A stretch of 45,719 nucleotides of DNA, taken from NCBI GenBank assembly GCA_000156295.1, contig DS999223.1, positions 261,442 to 307,160 of the forward strand. Direction: 5' to 3'. Source of the DNA: a marine gamma proteobacterium HTCC2148 (GTDB lineage: Bacteria > Pseudomonadota > Gammaproteobacteria > Pseudomonadales > Halieaceae). Made by a program: the position numbers and the translations under genes. How positions within the stretch are numbered: the first letter of the stretch is position 1; the number at the start of each line of letters is the position of its first letter. The notes beneath the pieces are model-generated. The model was not told where the DNA came from, searched no databases, and saw nothing but the letters and a program-made list of their open reading frames with translations. Below, in pieces: positions 38,701-45,649 of the stretch.

Positions 38701-40022
38701 TAGAGACGACCATAGGTAGGATGGTGAATGAATTTCTCGCGTGTGATTACATCCAGATTGCGATAACCCCTGGCCAACTGACAACCACCGATGCAGAGTT
38801 CGCCTTCCTCACCATGCGGCATAAGGCGCAGCGTGCCGGGCTCAAGGATATGGTATGACACGCCGGGGAAAGGGCTGCCGATGGTAACGGGTTCATCAGG
38901 CCTGAGCAGTTGGCGACTTGTATCGGTGCTCACCTCCGTTGGGCCATAGGTATTAACTATTTGGCGGCGAGCCGCCGACCAGGCAGGCACGAGCGATGCG
39001 GGGAAGGCCTCACCAGCGGGCACGATGTAGCGACAAACCGGATAAGGTAGATCTGTTGCGGGCTTATCGGTGAGCGTTGAGAGCAGTACAGGCGGGCAAA
39101 ACAGCGTCGTAATGTTGTGTTGCCGAAGTATAGGGAGTAGGCCCGGCCCGGAACGAAGTTCGGCCTTGGTTAATAAGACGACTTCGCATCCAGCGAGCCA
39201 GGCGCTATACATTTCTGAAATACTGCCGTCATAGCCTAGCGAAGATGTTAACGAGGTGGCATCGCTCTCTGGTACGAAGTCAAAAAACTGCGCATACGAC
39301 TTGGCGAGGTTGATGTAGCCCGCATGATGACACTCGACGCCCTTCGGAACGCCTGTCGTGCCGCTGGTATAAAAAATCGAAGCCAGTCTCTCCTGTGGAT
39401 CATCGAGCCAGGCGGGTGACTGCTCTTGACGTAGTGTCATGTCCTCAAGGTTCTGGGCAGCTGCGTCAGCATACTGGTTCGGTTGAAGCTCGTCAGGGCG
39501 CAATACGGGAACGTCGAGGCCAGCCACTGACTCCTCGGAAATCAGTAGCACCGGTGCTGCATCCAGCAAGGTTTGTTGGCACGCTGCCTCTGGTGCCTCT
39601 GGGTCCAGAAATAACTGTACGCCGCCAGCTTTTAGGATCGCCAAGTGGATCGCTACTATATCGGCTGTATTTTGTTCCAGGCGCACCGCGACTACTTGGT
39701 CCGGACCTGACAGATAGAAACCGATGCGATTCTTAAATTGCTCAGCTCGCTCGTTGAGCGCCCTATAGCTGAGCGTTTCGCCGGTACTCGCAACAGACAA
39801 AGCAGTCAACTCGGGGAAGGTAGCCGCTGATCGCTCAAACAACTCATGTAGCCATTGTGTATCCTGCTGGTGGCTATGAGTGCCCCAGGGGTTTTCGGGT
39901 GCTGGGTTGGACAAGAAGGGTTTGGGCGAAGCTGGACGAGTAGTCTCAGCTGCAATCAATCGATATCGGAACCACGCTGCGGTTACAGCCGCTGGAATGA
40001 TCACCATCCATATTAGTGACAT
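35757..40022 (-). CDS. Pls/PosA-type nonribosomal peptide synthetase (A-T plus membrane C-terminal domains)
   Basis: The 1421-residue single-module synthetase has an adenylation domain (about 55-570: IFYTSGTTGVPKG at 216-228, A4 Asp265 of the alpha-amino-acid pocket, NTYGPTE at 357-363, YRSGDR at 441-446, A10 Lys562) and a carrier domain with Ser624 in DWGAHSI. There is no ordinary condensation or thioesterase domain. Three soluble blocks with hexapeptide-repeat-like sequence (about 775-945, 1035-1205 and the C-terminus) alternate with three pairs of transmembrane helices (about 705-760, 950-1022, 1210-1270). This is the layout of epsilon-poly-lysine synthetase Pls and poly-ornithine synthetase PosA, which polymerise one basic amino acid. 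The neighbouring sbnAB suggests L-Dap as substrate. The N-terminal hydrophobic stretch (1-20) and weak ribosome site leave the start slightly uncertain. Confidence 0.9.
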   Translation of the reverse strand: MSLIWMVIIPAAVTAAWFRYRLIAAETTRPASPKPFLSNPAPENPWGTHSHQQDTQWLHELFERSAATFPELTALSVASTGETLSYRALNERAEQFKNRIGFYLSGPDQVVAVRLEQNTADIVAIHLAILKAGGVQLFLDPEAPEAACQQTLLDAAPVLLISEESVAGLDVPVLRPDELQPNQYADAAAQNLEDMTLRQEQSPAWLDDPQERLASIFYTSGTTGVPKGVECHHAGYINLAKSYAQFFDFVPESDATSLTSSLGYDGSISEMYSAWLAGCEVVLLTKAELRSGPGLLPILRQHNITTLFCPPVLLSTLTDKPATDLPYPVCRYIVPAGEAFPASLVPAWSAARRQIVNTYGPTEVSTDTSRQLLRPDEPVTIGSPFPGVSYHILEPGTLRLMPHGEEGELCIGGCQLARGYRNLDVITREKFIHHPTYGRLYRSGDRCHVDAYTMRVHFHGRLDSQLKVRGFRVEAQPIESILQDHFADVETAVLSSQNNELVALVRSPKLWQESDEKGSIRALPSSIRSRAQALIGRSHPPHAIPTRFFMVDKFELVAASGKIDRQALPQISQFFVADGSGESIAGQDPESDHERDPAVLAMCRAELGASLNWHDDFMDWGAHSIAVAQLTQTLQSAGYDVSVRSLLSDHRSAGKIADLGINSDSAAKTRDERVSARASKDQKQRDVAQDTPLAFRHFSLMQAVGAITLRLPLFVFAVLGLAIVNPEELLLAGDITGFITATIVVYGLYMLVPFVNLLWVKALGAVMGWSGFLPEIAPGRYQKFSAQHLQLWWAEQQTDFVIRPLSKGLRSQLLYNWMLRKLGASVHASANISQSTEWFGPLSLLTVERNAIIQAGAQISMVVWEGEHCTVKPVHICAAARVGSRGMVYSGACLGANSWLTPMSSLSAITGENVQVDGVPGRVVGAAQPFTAPQSTKMGPFKAGITDTRNVFFQMVLELTLIILPGSAIALVSTYILGFDAFNKATLGFEQINWPDLLAVAGAGTVGIWLGVLASSLLLCGFLRLTPTRSGWISSTSLHGTLARYRQQKMNQIQHMWGWSLTGQYLRALAGVKFSKVGASECDALVNLLPEHLTADANIFVAQGCYCNVLDEHGGFLLARPIDLPAGFFASNNAMVENGPLPGNLLLGVSTGIGPHLYRNQYRDRPDIPRVLAGNPPLEIGTTTRRTQPVHPSPSLGIFLARFLLNDFASVAIVPGLTVFLGGLLLITLNTLGFSNISAALITSLFAPFLLFLIALGLKNILVGAHWGRDNTTPFWSIRHFSYFLAQDCFFKLLSGTLTALSGTALANPVLRRFGCRIGKRSLIGQPLQMSDWHAVDIGSDCIVNSQLQLHSFEERLLTVKRSKIGAGTVINCGSMLMGGANLEAGVTVHPQSLIFKAMHLSRGIHAGNPAMPLPSGADYD

Positions 40023-40055
40023 GGGTTAACGAAGTTCACTGTTGATGCATGGGGG

Positions 40056-41105
40056 TCAAGAAAAATAAGATTCCATTGCCCCGCGGCGGCGCGTATCAAG
40101 GGTGACGCAGTGAAAGCCTCCCCCCATCATTCTGGAATGCCTCAATTTGAGTGGGACTACGTTCATGCCCTTCGTTTCAAGAAGTGTTATCAGCGCCGTT
40201 TGATCGCTGTCGACCACCACTGTATCCGGACCGAGGCTGAAGAGATTCATATCGATCCATTCGCTGCCGATGGCTTTCTCGAGATAGGTTGCGCTGTGTC
40301 GGGCCTGGTTCTCCATAGGAGGGCTATAAATAACCTCCCATTCTCTCAGAAAATCTGGAATTGTCTCATCGTCTATCCGCTCTGGGTTTGCCAGCACCAG
40401 ACCAGGCCTGAGAGCGACCAGTGTCGAGTCGATATGGCTGCCATAATATACGTCCCGCATAAAGTGAACTCGAAATTCGTCGCCCAGTGCGCGTTGTAGC
40501 CAGTAGCCGCCCATTTCATTGCCTGTTGCGCTAACTAAATAAAGTAGATCCCGACCAAAACGCAACACATTGGCCGCATCGAAAGCGGGTTCATGATTGC
40601 GAGGAGTGGGTTTGGAGGGATCAAAATCAAAAAGGCTATCAGCCAGCAGCGGCTTCGGCGCGCTGAACCAAATTGCGCCGTCCTGCAGGTATTCAACCAG
40701 CATGCTGCGATAACTGCCAGTTTCGATTGATCGGCCGCGTATGACATTGGGTGTCTCGATGATTCTGTCACCGACAACCAGAAGTACATCTCTGGGACAA
40801 TAGTTGTAGTAGCCCTTGGATGCCCAAAGCGTAGTTTTAATGGTCGACGCATGTGGCCAGCGTTCAGGTCTCCTCACCACAATGCCCAGTGCGGTCATCG
40901 CATCAATGAAGAGCTGCAAATCCTCTTCCGTTTCGTCAATGATTTGCTGTGGGAAAGGGCCTTGGGGAATATCGTTGAGCTGTCGGTCCGGATACTCGGC
41001 TAATTGTGTACTTGGATCAGCAAAAGGAAAGTGGGCGTCAAGGGGGTTGCCTACAACCACTTCTTCGAGTGGGTCCCACTCATTACAGCTCCATAACTTC
41101 GACAT
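40056..41105 (-). CDS. Arginine:X amidinotransferase (glycine amidinotransferase family)
   Basis: This family transfers the amidino group of arginine to an acceptor amine, releasing ornithine. The 349-residue product is full length and has all three catalytic residues: Asp176 in PAFDAANVLRFGRD, His224 in GSHIDSTL, and the nucleophile Cys333 in GGGFHCVTLDTRRRG. Relatives include mammalian AGAT and secondary-metabolism enzymes such as CyrA, SxtG and AmtA, so the acceptor cannot be read from sequence. It lies 33 bases upstream of the synthetase gene on the same strand. Its acceptor is plausibly L-Dap or a Dap-containing product. No clear ribosome site precedes the ATG. Confidence 0.92.
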   Translation of the reverse strand: MSKLWSCNEWDPLEEVVVGNPLDAHFPFADPSTQLAEYPDRQLNDIPQGPFPQQIIDETEEDLQLFIDAMTALGIVVRRPERWPHASTIKTTLWASKGYYNYCPRDVLLVVGDRIIETPNVIRGRSIETGSYRSMLVEYLQDGAIWFSAPKPLLADSLFDFDPSKPTPRNHEPAFDAANVLRFGRDLLYLVSATGNEMGGYWLQRALGDEFRVHFMRDVYYGSHIDSTLVALRPGLVLANPERIDDETIPDFLREWEVIYSPPMENQARHSATYLEKAIGSEWIDMNLFSLGPDTVVVDSDQTALITLLETKGMNVVPLKLRHSRMMGGGFHCVTLDTRRRGAMESYFS

Positions 41106-41130
41106 ATGGCGTTTGAATACTCGTGCGTTT

Positions 41131-41160
41131 TAAAAAAAAAGGCTGTCAGCAGACAGCCTT
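41131..41160 (-). terminator. Rho-independent terminator between the secreted-protein gene and the amidinotransferase
   Basis: Reading the minus strand, AAGGCTGTC / GACAGCCTT with a 4-base loop is followed by a run of nine T. It ends only 25 bases before the amidinotransferase start codon. It closes the 41183-41557 transcript and acts as a left boundary of the biosynthetic locus. Confidence 0.9.
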
Positions 41161-41182
41161 TATCGATGGACTATGCCCGCGT

Positions 41183-41557
41183 TCAGATCTCCGCAGTTTC
41201 CCACAGTGCGCTGCCGTGGCATGACATCGTTTCACCTTCCATTCCGGCGGCGTCAGAGTCGGGATAAACGTCCCAAAAAGCGCCGTAGGCAGCAAAGGAC
41301 GGCCATTTGACAGTGTAAATAAGATCTGTGCCAAGGCCGTCGGCACCGACAGCAACTGGGAAATGAATTTGCTGTGTAATTGCATCACCTCCGGGTAACG
41401 TCGCTGCCGCCTTCTTCCAATCCGCAGCGTGTTTCAATACCTGCTCTTCAGAAAGGTCGTCGTTGAGCTGGCACTTCCACATATGAGTGGGCGAACCGGC
41501 ATTCGCAAGTGGCGAAATGAGGCACAGTGCACTCAGGGTTGCTAATAAATACTTCAT
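41183..41557 (-). CDS. Small secreted protein of unknown function
   Basis: The 124-residue product has a signal peptide (KYLLATLSALCLISPLANA) and is probably periplasmic or secreted. The mature part has two cysteines (MWKCQLND and MSCHGS) that could pair, an acidic SEEQVLKHAADWKKAAA helix, and a FPVAVGADG/VKWPSFAAYGAFWDVY stretch. I recall similar small proteins from marine gammaproteobacteria but no function. The frame is open further upstream (to 41650), but GAGGAGAAAAACG directly before ATG 41557 and the signal peptide decide the start. A palindrome at 41606-41622 lies 49 bases upstream. Confidence 0.75.
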   Translation of the reverse strand: MKYLLATLSALCLISPLANAGSPTHMWKCQLNDDLSEEQVLKHAADWKKAAATLPGGDAITQQIHFPVAVGADGLGTDLIYTVKWPSFAAYGAFWDVYPDSDAAGMEGETMSCHGSALWETAEI

Positions 41558-41605
41558 CGTTTTTCTCCTCGGCTTGTTATTGGCTGGGAAAAGACTATCA
41601 GGGGG

Positions 41606-41622
41606 TATTGAAGGATTCAATA
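41606..41622. promoter_or_regulatory. Palindromic operator candidate
   Basis: TATTGAA-GGA-TTCAATA is a perfect 7-bp inverted repeat around three bases, lying 49 bases upstream of the secreted-protein start and 27 bases from the terminator at 41649. It has the size of a homodimeric repressor site. No regulator gene is in view. Confidence 0.4.
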
Positions 41623-41648
41623 GTATTAAGACATTTATCTTTGATAGC

Positions 41649-41671
41649 AAAAAGCCCCGCCGTTGGCGAGG
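41649..41671 (-). terminator. Rho-independent terminator after the DUF1254/DUF1214 gene pair
   Basis: On the minus strand CCTCGCC-AAC-GGCGGGG (seven pairs including one U-G) is followed by C and TTTTT. It ends 33 bases after the stop at 41705. Confidence 0.75.
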
Positions 41672-41704
41672 GTTTTAAATCCCTTGTTGGCCTGACGCAC
41701 TGGG

Positions 41705-42844
41705 TTAGTCAGCGGTCTGCAACTCCGGTCGGACCCACTTGCCAGAAAAGTAGTCTGTCAGTGGCGTGTAAATGCGCAGTGTTGCATTCCAGCCAGGATA
41801 AACAGGCAAATAATTATCAGCAGAAGGGTCACCGCCAAAGTTCACGACGGTGTCGCCATTGGCATCAGACTTGGCAAACGAGCTGTTTATATTGAAGGGG
41901 TCAGAGGCCACAAAACCCTCTTCGTCATAAACCGTGATCGACCAAAACGCAGTGGCTGCATGGGGCACCTCCCTAAGGGTTAGCGTCTGATGTTCACTCG
42001 AGTCGGACGTATAAAAAAGATACACCGCGCCCTCCTTCGGTTGACCACCCCAGCCGACCGCCACGCCTACATTAGCCATGTCCTGGTCAATTTCGTCCTG
42101 CTTACCGAACATGTCCTCTGATTTATAGCCTTTTTCGTCGCGCAGAATCTGCAACTCTTTGCGCATAGCCAGAATAGCGTCTTTGTCCCAGCGGTTAGTA
42201 AACACCATTTCCCCCGACGCGGCCTGCTCGACAGAAATCAGATCCTGAAGCTTGTTGGCCTCGGCAATATCCTCCTGATTCTGCATGTTCATCTGTGTTC
42301 TGAAACCCACCAACACATAACGGGAACCTGAATTGTCGCGGGTTAGCGTAAAGCTTCCGGGCTCTGTAATGACAAACGGCATCCAGTGACCTTCGTTAAG
42401 TACCTGCGCCGACTGATACCGGCCATTGGTCTCGGGCATTGAGATGGTGGCGGGAGTGGTAAGGTCCAGCAGTACCCATGAATACAACGTGTCGTAGTTC
42501 ACTCGAGCAAACGCACGGTGACTGGGGTCAGAAGGCTTGCGCTCATGCATAAGCACACCCATCCCGTCTGTGCAGGTCGCCTTGGCGATCATCGAGATAT
42601 ATGGCCCGGCAAATAGAGACTGAGTCTCGGCGGTCGCGTAATTTTGAGAAGTCAGAGGGGTGAACTCTTCCGCTTCCACCCGCACTGCGGGCGCAGGACA
42701 CTCCTTATCCTCTTGCGCCTGAACAGTCGGTAACCAGACAAGACATAGTGCAGCGAGCATACATAGCAACAACAGGCTTCCTTTCTTGGGCAGATGTCTC
42801 GATACGATGAGTGCGTGAGTCGATCCGGTACTGGATGGATACAT
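41705..42844 (-). CDS. Periplasmic DUF1254/DUF1214 protein, copy A
   Basis: The 379-residue product has a long signal peptide (LLLLCMLAALCLVWLPTVQAQ). It carries a DUF1254-type part (FARVNYDTLYSWVLLDLTTPATISMPETNGRYQS) and a DUF1214-type part (VGWGGQPKEGAVYLF, FWSITVYDEEGF, NFGGDPSADNYLPVYPGWNATLRIYTPL). The family is widespread and uncharacterised. AAGGAG lies eight bases before the ATG. The downstream neighbour on the same strand is its paralogue's partner, 80 bases away. Both domains appear complete. Function unknown. Confidence 0.87.
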   Translation of the reverse strand: MYPSSTGSTHALIVSRHLPKKGSLLLLCMLAALCLVWLPTVQAQEDKECPAPAVRVEAEEFTPLTSQNYATAETQSLFAGPYISMIAKATCTDGMGVLMHERKPSDPSHRAFARVNYDTLYSWVLLDLTTPATISMPETNGRYQSAQVLNEGHWMPFVITEPGSFTLTRDNSGSRYVLVGFRTQMNMQNQEDIAEANKLQDLISVEQAASGEMVFTNRWDKDAILAMRKELQILRDEKGYKSEDMFGKQDEIDQDMANVGVAVGWGGQPKEGAVYLFYTSDSSEHQTLTLREVPHAATAFWSITVYDEEGFVASDPFNINSSFAKSDANGDTVVNFGGDPSADNYLPVYPGWNATLRIYTPLTDYFSGKWVRPELQTAD

Positions 42845-42924
42845 TAGTTATTCTCCTTTTCTATCTAGTTCAGTTTTTCTCGCGGACTGAGAGCGTTAGG
42901 TGCCGCGCAAAGTGGTTGGGTTGA

Positions 42925-44034
42925 TCAATTGCCCACCGGCAGGAGCGAGGGAATTCCCCAGCTGCCATCAAAGTACTCGGCCTGGGGCGAGTAAATGCGG
43001 AAGGTCGCGTTCCAGCCCTGATAGACCTCGAGGTAGTTCTCCTGATCGGGTGAGCCGCCGAAGTGCACAACGGTCTCGCCTTCATCGTTCGCAGTAGCAA
43101 AGGTGCTGTTCAGACTAAAGTGCTCGCCCTGGGGGTAACCGTCCTTGTCGTATACTGTGATAGACCAGAAAGCATTGTTGGCCATGGGCACATCCTTCAC
43201 CAAGAGGGTTTGTGGCGCGTTGGGCTCGTCATCGATAAACAGGTAAATTGCGCCCTCCTTGGTTTGGCCGCCCCAGCCCACGGCGGGGCCAAAGTTGTGC
43301 ATATCCTGAGTGATCTCGCCGCGAGCGCCGGCCATATCTTCCGAGGGCACTTTGTCGCGCACCGCGCGAGCTTGGTAGGCTTTCCGCATGGCCAGGATAT
43401 CATCCATGTCCCAGGCGTCGCTGGCCACATAGCTGCCTGGGACTTCCTGTGCCACCTGAATCTGATCCTGCAGCGCATGCACGGCTTTTAGGTCTTCCTC
43501 ATCACCCATGGTCACCTGAGTGCGGAAGATCACAATCGCGTACTGCCCACCCACGTTCTCCTGAGTAAGTTCATAGGTGCCGGGCCGTTGGAAGATAAAC
43601 GGAATATAGTGCTCCTCGTCTAATACCTCGGCGCTTTGATAGCGGCCGTCGGTCTCGGGCAGCGTGATGATCGCCGGCGTTGTGAGGTCCAGAATCAAAA
43701 ACGAATAAATGGTGTCAAAGTTGATGCGCAAAATTGTGCGATCAGTGGGGTCGGGCGTATTACGCAGGTGCATGAGCTGGCCCACGCCGCCGCTGCAGGT
43801 AGTCGCGGCGATCTTGCGCACATAGTCGGCAAAGATCACCTGGGTCTCGGCCAGCGAGTAGTTCTGCTCACTCACGCTTGTAGTGGGCCCTGCTTTTACT
43901 GAGAGCGCTGGGGCAGGGCAGTGGTCGTCAGCTAGCACAGTTTGCTGGGCGGCCATCAGCGCGCCTCCTAAAACCAGCATTGCACTGGAGCGAATGCAGC
44001 GTTGTAAAAAAGTGTTGGGGTTGAGAGCGAACAT
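42925..44034 (-). CDS. Periplasmic DUF1254/DUF1214 protein, copy B
   Basis: This 369-residue paralogue of copy A has the same layout: a signal peptide (SSAMLVLGGALMAAQQTVLAD), a mature N-terminus beginning DHCPAPALSV as in copy A (KECPAPAVRV), the LRINFDTIYSFLILDLTTPAIITLPETDGRYQS block, and the C-terminal VGWGGQTKEGAIYLF and FGGSPDQENYLEVYQGWNATFRIYSP blocks. AAGGAGG precedes the ATG. It is upstream of copy A on the same strand with no terminator between, so the two probably form an operon derived by tandem duplication. Confidence 0.87.
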   Translation of the reverse strand: MFALNPNTFLQRCIRSSAMLVLGGALMAAQQTVLADDHCPAPALSVKAGPTTSVSEQNYSLAETQVIFADYVRKIAATTCSGGVGQLMHLRNTPDPTDRTILRINFDTIYSFLILDLTTPAIITLPETDGRYQSAEVLDEEHYIPFIFQRPGTYELTQENVGGQYAIVIFRTQVTMGDEEDLKAVHALQDQIQVAQEVPGSYVASDAWDMDDILAMRKAYQARAVRDKVPSEDMAGARGEITQDMHNFGPAVGWGGQTKEGAIYLFIDDEPNAPQTLLVKDVPMANNAFWSITVYDKDGYPQGEHFSLNSTFATANDEGETVVHFGGSPDQENYLEVYQGWNATFRIYSPQAEYFDGSWGIPSLLPVGN

Positions 44035-44632
44035 TTAAATTTCCTCCTTTTTAAGTTAGCGCAGTTTACTTTGAAAAACCATCTCAAGTGAAATGTGTTA
44101 TCTCATTAATCCAGCTGTATATCAGGAGAATAAATCGGGAAAAGCTATAGCGCAAATAAATGGTCTTTTGGAAGTATATTTTCTCGATGACGGTACCGAC
44201 TAAACTGCAAAAATTCGCGACATCACCGCCGCTTGCTCTGAAAAGTTGTGCTCGGTACTCATCTCGCAATGCATATCCATCTTTACTGCAAAAATATCGC
44301 TACTCATCAGTATGTATAAGTGGGCAAATTGATAATGATGAATATAACCCTGCTGGCCTATGAGTCAGCGCAGAACTATGACAGCAGTCGTTAATTGGGA
44401 GTTTTTTGGCACCACCGTAATATTATAATCAAAAGCGTACGTCTATGTTTGCTTCAACCTTGAACCGTAATTTAGAGTTTGGCGCGCGGGAAGACCTGCT
44501 ATGGCGAGAGATTATAGTCGTTCACTGAAAAGTTCTTCTGCGAAATGCAACATTGTATGTTTGCCAGAGCAGCCTTGCTGCATCTGGACGCAGACAGTAA
44601 CTCTGGATCAGACAGGCAGTGTTGGAGCAGCG
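44035..44632. other. 598-bp stretch without a convincing gene
   Basis: Only short unrecognised frames on both strands occur here. It contains the upstream region of the DUF1254 pair and the downstream region of the LLM gene. I saw no tRNA, clear terminator or strong promoter. The middle is AT-rich relative to its neighbours. Confidence 0.5.
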
Positions 44633-45649
44633 CTAGAGCACCAGCTCTGCCATATTGCGCATTAGGTTCTCATCGCCATTAATCAGCAGGCTGGTGACAG
44701 GGGAGTTCTCCCAGTCTTTGAGTTTCTCTTTGACTCTGTCCAGTGGACCGCAGAGGGATATTTCGTCTGCAAACTGATCGGGCACTGCTGCTATACCTTC
44801 GTCTCTTTTGCCCTCAAGAAACAACCGTTGAATCTCATCCGCTTCATCAGGGAAACCCATGCGTGCCATCAACTCCTTATGGAAATTTCGCTTTGCTGCG
44901 CCCATTCCGCCAACATAGAAGGCAAGCATGGCCTTCACCGGATACAGGGCATCGTTCAGGTTGTCGTTGATATAAACCATGACAGTCGGCGAAATCTCAA
45001 ACCCTTCCTTGGCGGCGACTAGCTGGTCAGCATATACATCCTGGCGATACGGAGAATAGTAAAGCGGCAACCATCCGTCGGCGATTTGTGCTGTCTGGGT
45101 GACGTTTTTAGGACCCTCGGCACCAATAAAAATGGGCACATCCGCTCTTACAGGGTGAGTGATCGGTTTCAGTGGCTTGCCCATGCCCCAGGAGCCAGGG
45201 CCCTCGTAAGGCAGTGGATAGAATTCACCATTACTGGTGACTGGGGCTTCTCTGGCCAATACTTGGCGAATGATGTCTACGTATTCACGGGTACGTGTGA
45301 CAGGTTTGGAATAGGGCTGGCCATACCAGCCTTCAACGACTTGCGGTCCGGATACACCGAGGCCAAGGATCATGCGACCTCCAGAGAGCGCATCCAGTGC
45401 TAGTGCGGCCATTGCACAGGCGGTTGGCGTTCGTGCCGAAAGCTGAGCTACCGATGTGCCCAGTCGAATGCGCGAGGTTTGTGCACCTATCCAGGAGAGC
45501 GGGGTGAAGCAATCATTACCCCAGGATTCTGCAGTCCAAACTGAATCAAACCCAAGCTTTTCCGCCGCCTGTGCCAGTTCGGTGTGATTGTTCCCCGGGC
45601 ACAGTGCTCCCCAGTAGCCCAGTTGTAAGCCCAATTTGAGTTTTGTCAT
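44633..45649 (-). CDS. LLM-class flavin-dependent oxidoreductase
   Basis: The 338-residue product is a luciferase-like TIM-barrel oxidoreductase, close to the F420-annotated group. It has LGLQLGYWG at the N-terminus, AEKLGFDSVWTAESWGND, the TSRIRLGTSVAQLSARTPTA strand-turn, ALDALSGGRMILGLGVSGPQ, and the late PIFIGAEGPKNVTQTAQIADGWLP segment. Whether it uses F420 or FMN cannot be told from sequence. GAGAGGAGC precedes the ATG. It is a single gene at the right edge; the 70 bases beyond hold nothing further that I can identify. Confidence 0.88.
   Translation of the reverse strand: MTKLKLGLQLGYWGALCPGNNHTELAQAAEKLGFDSVWTAESWGNDCFTPLSWIGAQTSRIRLGTSVAQLSARTPTACAMAALALDALSGGRMILGLGVSGPQVVEGWYGQPYSKPVTRTREYVDIIRQVLAREAPVTSNGEFYPLPYEGPGSWGMGKPLKPITHPVRADVPIFIGAEGPKNVTQTAQIADGWLPLYYSPYRQDVYADQLVAAKEGFEISPTVMVYINDNLNDALYPVKAMLAFYVGGMGAAKRNFHKELMARMGFPDEADEIQRLFLEGKRDEGIAAVPDQFADEISLCGPLDRVKEKLKDWENSPVTSLLINGDENLMRNMAELVL

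Noticed and set aside
44160-44363. Short plus-strand frame in the 44035-44632 gap
   Set aside because: No motif, no Shine-Dalgarno, and an overlapping frame of similar length occurs on the other strand; treated as chance.
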